DNA of 9,042 bases from Acidimicrobiaceae bacterium. GTDB lineage: Bacteria > Actinomycetota > Acidimicrobiia > Acidimicrobiales > Microtrichaceae. Below, one piece after another: positions 1 to 6,366 of this stretch (the first letter of the stretch is position 1; each line of letters opens with the position of its first letter). Under the pieces are notes generated by a model. It saw only the letters and a list, made by a program, of their open reading frames with translations. It ran no database searches and was not told the origin of the DNA. The position numbers and the translations under genes are program-made. The stretch is from positions 1 to 9,042 of the forward strand of contig DORQ01000202.1 of the NCBI GenBank assembly GCA_003514205.1, read 5' to 3'.

Positions 1-1
1 G

Positions 2-2059
2 GTCGGAGCCGCATTACGCGACAAGTACCAGACACTGGGAGATTTGTCACCGAATCGGTCCCTCCTTCCAGATCTGGCAGCCGGGCCCGGCTACTTGTTG
101 CTGGCGGCCGGGATGGCTGGCGTCGTACGCCACCGTCGACGCGGGGTAGATGGTGGAGTCGATTCTCTGCTCGATGGACTCCTCGCCGGCCTGGCCTCGC
201 TGGCGCTGGCCTGGGTGTATGTGCTTGAGCCAGCTCTTGCGACTGCGCCCATGTCATTTGCAGTTGGACTCTCCATCGTCGGCTACCCAGCGATCTCTGT
301 GGTCCTCATCGTTCTGACCGCACAACTCGCGTTCTCAGCGGGAGAGCGACTGATCGTGTCACAGGTGTTCGCAGTGATCGCGATGCTGTTCATGTTCGTC
401 GGCGATCTCCTCTTCACCCTGACTGACGCCAAACTCATCGCGCTTGATACGTCGGTGATGATGACCCCCTATGCGCTCACGTTCAGCAGCATTACCTACT
501 TCTGCCTCCACCCATCAATGAAGGAATTCGCAAAGCCAATCCCCATACAACGAAAGATCGCGTCTCCAACTCGCCTCGCGTTTGTGGGAGTTGCGCTTCT
601 GGTCCCAGCGGTGATCTCCACAGCCACCACCGGAACCGTCAGTGGCGCTCGCCTAGAACTCACCGGAATCATCGTGCTCACAACCATGGTTGCCACTGCG
701 CGAGTTCTTCGCGCCCTTGAGAGCCACGCTCAGTCGGAACGCGCGTTGCTCTATCAAGCCAACCACGACGTTCTGACCGGAGCGCTCAATCGTTCGGGCT
801 TGCTCGTGGAGTTGGAGAAGCTCGACATGCACGGCGTGCCACACGCTGTCCTGTTTATCGACATGGATCGATTCAAGCTCGTCAACGACACCTATGGGCA
901 CTCCTTTGGTGATGAGCTCCTGGTCTCCGTAGCAGCACGGCTTCGGCGTGCTCGCCCACTTGATCTTGTCGCTCGGATCGGCGGCGACGAGTTCGTGATT
1001 GTCACCTGCGAGGACGCAGGCACCCCAGCAGCAGTGGCCGCCGCCGAGATGGTGCGCGGCACATTCGCAGAACCCTTCATGATTGAGGGAGCCGAGATAC
1101 CCGTTTCGATCAGTGTGGGCATTACCACGTCGGACAAAGTCGTAGGCCCCGTTGCAATGCTCCGCGATGCCGATACCGCAATGTACGGGGCGAAGGACAG
1201 CGGCAGAGATGCCGTTGTCCTGTTCGACGGCGCAATGCGTGATCAGGTTTCGTTTCGACTGGAATTGGAGCGCGAGCTCTATCACGCGGTTGCTCGAGAG
1301 GAACTCGCTGTCTATTTCCAGCCTGTGGTCGACATGACCTCGGGGCAACCTCAGGGCTTTGAAGCACTCATGCGCTGGCATCACCCAATGTTGGGCAGTG
1401 TCGGGCCGCTGACGTTCATCCCTGTTGCGGAAGAAACTGGCCTGATCGTGGAAATCGGGGCTTGGATCGTGGATCAGGCCTGTCGCCATCTCGCTGAATG
1501 GCGGCGCTTGGAACCCTCGTACTCACACCTCAGCGTGTCAGTCAATGTGTCGGCCCGCCAGCTTCGCGACGCGGATTTCCCCTTCATGGTCCAACGAGCC
1601 TTGGCACTTCACGGGCTTCCTGCTGCCGCTCTCACTCTCGAGGTCACCGAGTCGATCCTGATCAATGAGAGCATCACCATCCCACAGGTTCTTGACCAAA
1701 TCCGAGAGTCAGGGGTGTCGCTGTCCATCGATGACTTCGGGACGGGCTACTCATCACTGGCCTATGTACAACGGTTTCCCTTCCAGACCGTGAAGATCGA
1801 TCGCTCCTTTGTTACGCCACTCGACAAGGCAGACGGCGAGAATCAACTGGTCGGAGCGATCGTTGCGATGGCCCAAGCGCTAGGACTCTCAACCGTCGCT
1901 GAAGGCGTGGAGACGCTCGAGCAGCAACGACGGCTCGTTGAGCTGGGATGCCATAACGCCCAAGGCTTTCTGTTCTCTCGACCAGTTCCCGCTGACCAGA
2001 TCCCTGCAACGCTTCGTCGTCTCACGCGATTCCAACCAGTCGCTTCAGTTAACGCTTAG
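2..2059 (+). CDS. Membrane-bound GGDEF-EAL cyclic-di-GMP protein (5' partial)
   Basis: The protein makes and/or breaks the second messenger cyclic di-GMP at the inner face of the membrane. The frame is open back to the window edge, so the gene starts upstream; the TTG at 44 is only the first start-like codon inside the window. Residues below count from that codon. About seven hydrophobic segments (roughly 15-29, 45-61, 72-97, 106-126, 138-156, 176-193, 203-224) form a probable sensor region with an HPSM motif at 156-159. The GGDEF domain (about 235-400) has the metal and substrate motif DMDRFKLVND (273-282), an intact GGDEF (313-317) and an inhibitory I-site RPLD (304-307) five residues before it. 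The EAL domain (about 407-660) has EAL (440-442), N501, E533, DDFGTG (563-568), K584, E620 and Q640, the usual metal and catalytic positions. Both activities could therefore be functional. The stop is TAG at 2057-2059. The family call is secure; the signal sensed and the net direction of activity are unknown. Confidence 0.95.
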   Translation, partial: VGAALRDKYQTLGDLSPNRSLLPDLAAGPGYLLLAAGMAGVVRHRRRGVDGGVDSLLDGLLAGLASLALAWVYVLEPALATAPMSFAVGLSIVGYPAISVVLIVLTAQLAFSAGERLIVSQVFAVIAMLFMFVGDLLFTLTDAKLIALDTSVMMTPYALTFSSITYFCLHPSMKEFAKPIPIQRKIASPTRLAFVGVALLVPAVISTATTGTVSGARLELTGIIVLTTMVATARVLRALESHAQSERALLYQANHDVLTGALNRSGLLVELEKLDMHGVPHAVLFIDMDRFKLVNDTYGHSFGDELLVSVAARLRRARPLDLVARIGGDEFVIVTCEDAGTPAAVAAAEMVRGTFAEPFMIEGAEIPVSISVGITTSDKVVGPVAMLRDADTAMYGAKDSGRDAVVLFDGAMRDQVSFRLELERELYHAVAREELAVYFQPVVDMTSGQPQGFEALMRWHHPMLGSVGPLTFIPVAEETGLIVEIGAWIVDQACRHLAEWRRLEPSYSHLSVSVNVSARQLRDADFPFMVQRALALHGLPAAALTLEVTESILINESITIPQVLDQIRESGVSLSIDDFGTGYSSLAYVQRFPFQTVKIDRSFVTPLDKADGENQLVGAIVAMAQALGLSTVAEGVETLEQQRRLVELGCHNAQGFLFSRPVPADQIPATLRRLTRFQPVASVNA

Positions 2060-2116
2060 GTGACAGCTACGCTGTGCCTCGGCGCAGATCCGCTCGGGGA
2101 GGAGCTGGACGGCGCT

Positions 2117-2184
2117 GAGGGGGATACATGTCGACACGTCGTTTTCGACCGATCAGCGGAATACCAGTTGGACGAGCGACGTGA
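2117..2184 (+). promoter_or_regulatory. Possible 18-codon leader ORF with its ribosome binding site, coupled to the GNAT-like gene
   Basis: An ATG at 2128 opens an 18-codon frame, MSTRRFRPISGIPVGRAT, which ends with TGA at 2182-2184. It is preceded by a good Shine-Dalgarno-like run, GAGGGGG at 2117-2123, with seven bases between the GAGG core and the ATG. The stop overlaps the GTG start of the next gene (2181) in a GTGA arrangement, as in translationally coupled genes. The GTG itself has only a weak upstream site, so ribosomes might reach it by reinitiation. Alternatively, the segment is the true N-terminus of the downstream protein, separated by a -1 frameshift or a sequence error. The layout is seen directly; the function is inferred. 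The peptide resembles nothing I recognise. Confidence 0.35.
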
Positions 2185-3116
2185 TCACGACGCTTTCCGA
2201 CCAGAGACCCCAGGTTGTCGCCGATGTCTGGAGTCCAGTGTATTTCGAGGAGGAATTCCTCCGCTTCGCTATCCTCGACCTCAAACGCGAACACGGCGAT
2301 CCTGAGCATCCGTTCGGTGTGTACATTCTCGATGCGCTGGACCCAAGGTCCTGCCTCGGGCGTGTTGTCGAACTCGAACGATTTGGCGGCCAATTCGGAA
2401 ACGATCTCGCGATGCTGCGCGACCTGTACGTCGACTATGAGGATTGTGGCAACTCCGAGCTGTGCATTGTTGTCGACCATCTCGAACTTCGGCCCGTTGG
2501 AGTCATCCGACTCACTCGGCACACTGAGGAGTTCGGCTCGAGAACTATCGATGATCTTCTTGCTCTGGGCGAAAATGGTTGGGGGCTTTCGAAGGAGGAG
2601 CTGTGGACGCGTGCGCCACTGGCAGCCAAGGACCTGAATGGAATTGTTGACGTTCCGACCCTTGCAGTGTCAGTTGGATACCACGGCAATGACGCGCTTG
2701 ACAGCATCAGCAGGGCCCTGAGTGCCTGCATGTTCAAACGAATCCTAAGTTGCGGATCCGAGAGCATGATCTGCGCCCTCGATCGAATTGTTGCGGCGCT
2801 CGTCCAGTCAATCACCGGCAACTTCTTAGGGGAATTCGAAGGTATCGAACCCCAGCCGTACTACGGCTCGCCTGGCACCATTCCAATGTGGTCCAATCCT
2901 CGAGAACAACTTCTGCGAATTCAGACCTCCGAACCGGAGCTCTATGAGCGGTTCGTGCTTCTCAAGGGTCTCGACAAGTACTTCTTCGCCTGGCCCGAAG
3001 ACACTGCCACCTGGGAGGAGATCGACGAGCTTGTCATCGATCTCCGCGACTCCAGTTCCAGCGAGAATTCCCTCCCTAGAAGTTCTTCGGAAGGTCCAAT
3101 CCGCGCCGAGCGATGA
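2181..3116 (+). CDS. GNAT-like acyltransferase-fold protein of unknown function
   Basis: This is a 311-residue soluble protein without signal peptide or membrane segments. I recognise it only loosely: it resembles actinobacterial hypothetical proteins with an acyltransferase (GNAT or autoinducer-synthase-like) fold. Similar stretches are an N-terminal part with ERFGGQFGN (66-74), a YEDCGNSELCIVVDH strand region (86-100) followed by PVGVIRL, a DVPTLAVSVGYHGN segment (157-170) where such folds bind acyl-CoA, and a late GIEPQPYYGSPGTIPMW block (221-237). No catalytic residue can be named and the substrate is unknown. The tail from about 290 is Ser-rich and looks disordered; its last 13 codons overlap the end of the convergent dehydrogenase gene. 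GTG at 2181 is the only good start: the frame is stopped at 2061-2063, and the only other upstream candidate is a CTG at 2115. The nearby c-di-GMP gene on the same strand may be co-transcribed. The gene is probably real; its function is tentative. Confidence 0.75.
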   Translation: MITTLSDQRPQVVADVWSPVYFEEEFLRFAILDLKREHGDPEHPFGVYILDALDPRSCLGRVVELERFGGQFGNDLAMLRDLYVDYEDCGNSELCIVVDHLELRPVGVIRLTRHTEEFGSRTIDDLLALGENGWGLSKEELWTRAPLAAKDLNGIVDVPTLAVSVGYHGNDALDSISRALSACMFKRILSCGSESMICALDRIVAALVQSITGNFLGEFEGIEPQPYYGSPGTIPMWSNPREQLLRIQTSEPELYERFVLLKGLDKYFFAWPEDTATWEEIDELVIDLRDSSSSENSLPRSSSEGPIRAER

Positions 3117-4296
3117 TGTTCTTTTGAATCTCTGAGGCTCCACCACCGATGGTGTCAATCACCGTGTAGCGGTAGGTAGATTCAGCTCTGCCTTCCATGG
3201 GGGCCTCCGGAGTTTTCACCCGGAACTGCGCACCGGCTCCGCCAATGTCCATTGAGGCCGACGCGAGGCGCTTGGAAAGCTCGGTCGCGAACAGTTTGTA
3301 CTCACTGGCGGGAACGGTGGGGGGCTGAAATGGTTCGCCCGCTCGTGCCTTGTGTTCCACCTTGACTGCCTCAGCCACGAACTTTAGGCCCATGACACGA
3401 GCCACCTCAGCTTCGGTGTGAAGGTTGGCCATCTTCGAGCGAACGATGGGGTCTTCCTTCAGCGGTGCGCCGTCGCGTGTGGTTTCCTGGACGTACTCAG
3501 TGAGCACCTCCAACCGCTGGTTGATGGGAGCGAAGGTGAACATGGTGAAGCGTTCAAGGTCGAGCGCTTGGGAGATGTAGCGAAAGCCGTGGTTCACCTC
3601 GCCAACCACGTATTCATCGGGCACGAACACGTTGTCGAGCCACACCTCATTGGTGCGCTCATCGCCCATGGTCCAGATCCCATTGATGGTGATACCGGGG
3701 TGGTCCATCGGGATGAGCATCAAGGTAATTCCCATGTGCTTGTTGTCGGGATCGGTACGCACTCCGCACCAGTACCACTCAGCGAAGTGCGCCGAGGTGG
3801 TCCACGTCTTTTGACCATTGAGAAGCCAACCGCTCACACCGTCATCGTTGGTGTGCTTCACGCCTTTCAGGCGCATCGACGCAGCATCGGAGCCTGCGTC
3901 TGGTTCCGAATATCCAACGGCGAATTCCACATCGTTCTCAAGGATCATCGGAAGGAACTTCTCCTTCAAGAAATCAGATCCGTGAGCGATGATCGTCTTG
4001 CCAATGATGCCGACGCCCTTGCCAATTTGAGGGCCACCGCGACCGGCGAGTTCCTCGTTGAGGATGTACTCGTAGACACCCTCACCTTCACTACCGCCGT
4101 GCTCTTTTGGCCAGGTCATCCCCAGCCAGCCCTTGTGGCCGAGTTCCTTCATGAACCCCCGTCGCTTGGGAGTGTCGACAATCTGAGCCATGTTCTCCCG
4201 CGTTACATCGAAGATGTCGATGTCGTCGCGTTCGTCACAAAACGCAATCACTTCGGCGTTGAAGGCCTGCTGTTCAGGGGAGAACTCGAAATCCAT
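3076..4296 (-). CDS. Acyl-CoA dehydrogenase, FadE type
   Basis: This FAD-dependent enzyme of 406 residues, normal for the family, introduces a 2,3 double bond into an acyl-CoA in the cytoplasm. The N-terminal helical domain begins MDFEFSPEQQ. The middle beta domain carries the flavin and substrate motif GYSEPDAGSD (128-137) and GQKTWTTSA (161-169). The C-terminal helical domain ends with TIGGGASEIQKNIIARRGLDLP. The glutamate usually found in the TIEGG motif is Gly384 here. A glutamate is present at 248 in ALDLERF, the position used as base by isovaleryl-CoA dehydrogenase and by the FadE26/FadE29 subunits of steroid-degrading actinobacteria. Those FadE subunits work in heterotetramers, but no partner gene is adjacent. 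The ATG at 4296 has a GGAAAGAG site (4304-4311) seven bases upstream. The gene has its own promoter and probable operator, and its 3' end overlaps the GNAT-like gene by 41 bp. The substrate is unknown; a steroid side chain, branched acyl or fatty acyl group are all possible. Confidence 0.93.
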   Translation of the reverse strand: MDFEFSPEQQAFNAEVIAFCDERDDIDIFDVTRENMAQIVDTPKRRGFMKELGHKGWLGMTWPKEHGGSEGEGVYEYILNEELAGRGGPQIGKGVGIIGKTIIAHGSDFLKEKFLPMILENDVEFAVGYSEPDAGSDAASMRLKGVKHTNDDGVSGWLLNGQKTWTTSAHFAEWYWCGVRTDPDNKHMGITLMLIPMDHPGITINGIWTMGDERTNEVWLDNVFVPDEYVVGEVNHGFRYISQALDLERFTMFTFAPINQRLEVLTEYVQETTRDGAPLKEDPIVRSKMANLHTEAEVARVMGLKFVAEAVKVEHKARAGEPFQPPTVPASEYKLFATELSKRLASASMDIGGAGAQFRVKTPEAPMEGRAESTYRYTVIDTIGGGASEIQKNIIARRGLDLPKNF

Positions 4297-4312
4297 AACG
4301 CCACTCTTTCCG

Positions 4313-4335
4313 GAATCTGACGGTCCGTCAGATTC
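4313..4335. promoter_or_regulatory. Perfect 23-bp palindrome, probable TetR-family operator
   Basis: Two perfect 11-base arms, GAATCTGACGG and its exact reverse complement, flank a single central T at 4324. The palindrome overlaps four bases of the -10 box and covers the expected transcription start of the acyl-CoA dehydrogenase gene, where bound repressor would block RNA polymerase. A CTGACGG/CCGTCAG core with a short centre is the style of operators bound by TetR-family regulators of fatty acid and acyl-CoA catabolism in actinobacteria. No TetR gene lies in the window, so the regulator must be encoded elsewhere. A terminator is less likely: there is no T-tract and the site lies before a gene start. 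I saw no second copy in the window. Confidence 0.6.
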
Positions 4336-4361
4336 TAGAACCCGCTGCCCACAATCACCAA
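4332..4361 (-). promoter_or_regulatory. Promoter of the acyl-CoA dehydrogenase gene
   Basis: Read on the minus strand, there is a -35-like TTGGTG (plus positions 4356-4361), an 18-base spacer and a -10-like TAGAAT (4332-4337), which matches TATAAT at five of six positions. Transcription would start near 4325, leaving a leader of about 28 bases before the ATG at 4296. The promoter sits just after the TAA stop (4372-4374) of the upstream oxidoreductase gene, so the dehydrogenase can be expressed independently of that pair. This is prediction from sequence only. Confidence 0.55.
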
Positions 4362-4371
4362 CGCGGCTGAG

Positions 4372-5385
4372 TTAGCCAGTGTGAAGATCAGCGACAATCG
4401 ACGCAAAGTGTTCCGGGTCCGGAGCCCGATTGTTCACCAGGCTGACCGAGTTGGTGATTCCAGCGAGACGGTCCCGGAGTTGGGACGCGATCTGGGCCGG
4501 CTCCCCCACCACTGCCACCTCCTCAAGGAACTCGTCGTCGATCAGCGCCGACATCTGTTCCCACTCGCCAAGCGCCGCGCGACGTTTGAGTTCTGGATGC
4601 AGATCACCTCGTCCGGAGAGTTCAAAAACAGGTGCATATGCAGGGGTCGTTCCGTAAAACGCAAGTTGTTGGCGTACTGCTTCCCGCGACCGCAAGAACT
4701 GTTCCTCTGTTGACCCAGTCACCACAATCGTCACAGCCGTGATTTCAACCTCGCCGAGGTCCCGACCAACTCGGTCACATCCGGCCTGCAACGCAGGCAA
4801 CGTGACTTCGAGCAGGGACCGGCGCGTATTCAGCGGGTGAACTAGAAACCCGTCGGCCACCTCACCCGCAATCGCCGTCATCGCCGGCCCAAAACCTGCT
4901 GTCAAGATCGGTGGCCTGGGGAAGTCAAGTGGACCCGGGTTAAACGCGGGAACCATCCGAGTATGGGTGTAGTGCTCACCGCGATGATCAAGCGGTGTGT
5001 CGTTCTGCCAACACTCCCAGATGGCCCTGATCGCCACCACCATTTCACGCAGCCGTCCAACAGGATTCGACCACGGCATCGAGAAGCGTTGCGTGATGTG
5101 GGGCGCGATCTGAGTTCCAATCCCCAAGGCGAATCTTCCCTCAGTGATCGCCTGCAAGTCCCAGCCAAGATTCGCAAGCGTCATCGGGGTTCGAGCGAAA
5201 CCAATAGCAATCGCGGTCCCCAATTCAATTTCCTTGGTGTGCTGGGCAGCGACTGCGCACGGAAGGAATGGATCGTGTTTCGCCTCGAAGGTGAACGCTC
5301 GGTCATAGCCAACTGACTCGAGCTCAGCAAAGAGCGGTCCCGTCCGGGTGGGGTCATCGGTCGGCGCAGTAATCGATACCTTCAC
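4372..5385 (-). CDS. LLM-class F420-dependent oxidoreductase (MSMEG_2256-like)
   Basis: This is a 337-residue cytoplasmic protein of the luciferase-like monooxygenase superfamily, a TIM barrel that in actinobacteria usually binds the deazaflavin F420. Characteristic segments are TFEAKHDPFLPCAVAAQHT (32-50), IELGTAIAI (53-61), GRFALGIGTQ (83-92), FSMPW (101-105), FNPGP (148-152) and GFGPAMTAIAGEVADGFLVHP (164-184). These match, from memory, the family named after MSMEG_2256 (TIGR03617). The reaction is unknown; members probably transfer hydride between F420 and a carbonyl, hydroxyl or activated double bond. The start is GTG at 5385-5383, which shares four bases (GTGA) with the stop of the upstream hydrolase gene. 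No purine-rich ribosome site precedes it, so translation probably depends on coupling. Ending with TAA at 4374-4372, it is followed by the separate dehydrogenase promoter. F420 rather than FMN use is inferred from family. Confidence 0.92.
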   Translation of the reverse strand: MKVSITAPTDDPTRTGPLFAELESVGYDRAFTFEAKHDPFLPCAVAAQHTKEIELGTAIAIGFARTPMTLANLGWDLQAITEGRFALGIGTQIAPHITQRFSMPWSNPVGRLREMVVAIRAIWECWQNDTPLDHRGEHYTHTRMVPAFNPGPLDFPRPPILTAGFGPAMTAIAGEVADGFLVHPLNTRRSLLEVTLPALQAGCDRVGRDLGEVEITAVTIVVTGSTEEQFLRSREAVRQQLAFYGTTPAYAPVFELSGRGDLHPELKRRAALGEWEQMSALIDDEFLEEVAVVGEPAQIASQLRDRLAGITNSVSLVNNRAPDPEHFASIVADLHTG

Positions 5386-6206
5386 GAGGAGACAAGCAGC
5401 TTTCGTCGAAACAAATCAATCACTTGCTCAAGCGCGTCGCGAGTTGGTTCACCGGGCTCGTCTTTGAGGTTCTCAGTCAGCACCGAGTGCGGCCACATTG
5501 GACCAGGGTTGTAGGCGTCAGCGTCCTCGAGCTCGATGCCAATGAAGGAGTCTCCAAGCTCCTGACGAAGCCGCTCGAAGCGTTGAGCGGGCACGAAATG
5601 ATCTCCCTTGAAGCGGAGTCCAATCACTTGGAGGTCCTCCTTCGCGCAGCGCGCCTTGACCGTTGCCAAGTCTCCATCGGAGATATCCAACGCTGAGCGA
5701 TCACACGGCCTGAGAGCGAGCGGCAATGAGGGCTGAGAGAGAACCGGTGCAAGCATCTCGGGCTCGGTGGCCATTGCAAGGGCGAACCCCCCGGTGAAAC
5801 ACATCCCGACTGCGCCGACACCGGGTCCACCGCATCTGGTGTGCTCGGCCGCCGCCAGTGCGCGAAGCCACACCACTGCAGGCGAGGTCTTGCCAAGCGC
5901 GAACACCGCAAACTCACGGTCGATACATGCCGGTATGAGCGAACTCGCCATGTCCTGCAGCGCTCCCCGAATCCCTCGAACCTCTGGATTGGAATCGCGA
6001 CCGGGAACCCCAAAGAGATGCGGAAGTATCACGGTGAATCCGTTGTCACGCACTCGCCTCGCGAAGGCCATCACCTTGGGAGTCATACCTGGCATTTCAG
6101 CCATGACGATCACCGCGGGGCCGGTGCCCGATCGATAGATGGTTCGAGTGGACTTCTCGTGGGTGAACCGCTCGACGTCAAAGTCAGCGAGATCGTCATG
6201 AGCCAT
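5382..6206 (-). CDS. Dienelactone hydrolase family protein
   Basis: This is an alpha/beta hydrolase of the dienelactone hydrolase type, cytoplasmic, with no signal peptide. Numbered from a TTG at 6233, the nucleophile is Cys145 in VGMCFTGG (the G-x-C-x-G-G elbow of this family), with Asp211 in FKGDHFVP and His249 in WPHSVL completing a Cys-Asp-His triad. Glu46 in MAEMPGM matches the family glutamate that activates the cysteine. Known relatives open dienelactones from aromatic ring cleavage, but many have other ester or lactone substrates, so no specific substrate is assigned. I prefer the ATG at 6206 (274 residues): it has GGAG twelve bases upstream, and conserved sequence starts just after it. 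The TTG at 6233 directly abuts its GGGAGG, leaving no spacing. The TGA stop overlaps the GTG of the F420 oxidoreductase gene, giving a coupled two-gene unit. Confidence 0.9.
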   Translation of the reverse strand: MAHDDLADFDVERFTHEKSTRTIYRSGTGPAVIVMAEMPGMTPKVMAFARRVRDNGFTVILPHLFGVPGRDSNPEVRGIRGALQDMASSLIPACIDREFAVFALGKTSPAVVWLRALAAAEHTRCGGPGVGAVGMCFTGGFALAMATEPEMLAPVLSQPSLPLALRPCDRSALDISDGDLATVKARCAKEDLQVIGLRFKGDHFVPAQRFERLRQELGDSFIGIELEDADAYNPGPMWPHSVLTENLKDEPGEPTRDALEQVIDLFRRKLLVSS

Positions 6207-6233
6207 CGAGGAATCGTACTCCGGCTCGCTCAA

Positions 6234-6366
6234 CCTCCCGGCAGCGAACTGCCGCGACTGCTCGACTGGGGTCTACCTCCGAGCACCTCCAGCGGAGCGC
6301 GGTCATGGCGCCTCGCTACGTGAGGTGGGTATAGGCCGCACGACCGGCTCGCGCCGACAAGGACCC
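6234..6366. other. Divergent intergenic region between hydrolase and secreted-protein genes
   Basis: These bases separate two genes that start in opposite directions, so promoters for both should lie here. I see no convincing pair of -35 and -10 boxes on either strand. The best plus-strand -10 candidate is TATAGG at 6330-6335, without a credible -35. The minus strand carries only the short hairpin at 6239-6254. No copy of the palindromic operator found before the dehydrogenase gene is present. The plus frame of the secreted protein stays open through part of this region, including a GTG at 6325, but that codon lacks a suitable ribosome site. Confidence 0.4.
6239..6254 (-). promoter_or_regulatory. 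Small UUCG-loop hairpin before the hydrolase gene
   Basis: On the minus strand, six bases (CGGCAG), a TTCG loop and the exact complementary six bases form a compact hairpin. It is followed at once by GGAGG and lies about 33 bases before the preferred ATG. If transcribed it would sit in the 5' leader of the hydrolase mRNA and could affect stability or ribosome access. A six-base stem can arise by chance, so this is a weak call. Confidence 0.25.

Noticed and set aside
44..46. TTG at 44 as the true start of the GGDEF-EAL protein
   Set aside because: The frame is open to the window edge, and the first visible residues fall in the middle of a membrane region, so the real start is upstream.
653..1489. 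278-codon open frame on the minus strand inside the GGDEF-EAL gene
   Set aside because: It lies fully antisense to a strongly conserved gene, its translation resembles no family, and its length follows from the codon bias of the real gene.
2063..2075. Small hairpin (ACAGC, TAC loop, GCTGT) just after the GGDEF-EAL stop
   Set aside because: The stem is only five pairs and no T-run follows, so it is not a credible terminator.
2067..2522. 151-codon minus-strand frame over the start of the GNAT-like gene
   Set aside because: The plus-strand protein shows family-like motifs continuing through this stretch; the minus translation is low complexity near its end and has no family likeness.
3418..4320. 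300-codon open frame on the plus strand across the acyl-CoA dehydrogenase
   Set aside because: It is antisense to a clear enzyme gene, runs into the operator region, and shows no recognisable domain.
4313..4335. The palindrome as a transcription terminator for the F420 oxidoreductase gene
   Set aside because: It has no T-tract on either side, a one-base centre unsuited to a stable RNA loop, and sits on a promoter -10 box, so an operator is the better reading.
6207..6233. TTG start for the hydrolase at 6233
   Set aside because: Its GGGAGG touches the codon with no spacing, and TTG is a weak start; the in-frame ATG at 6206 with GGAG upstream fits better, though the longer form cannot be excluded.
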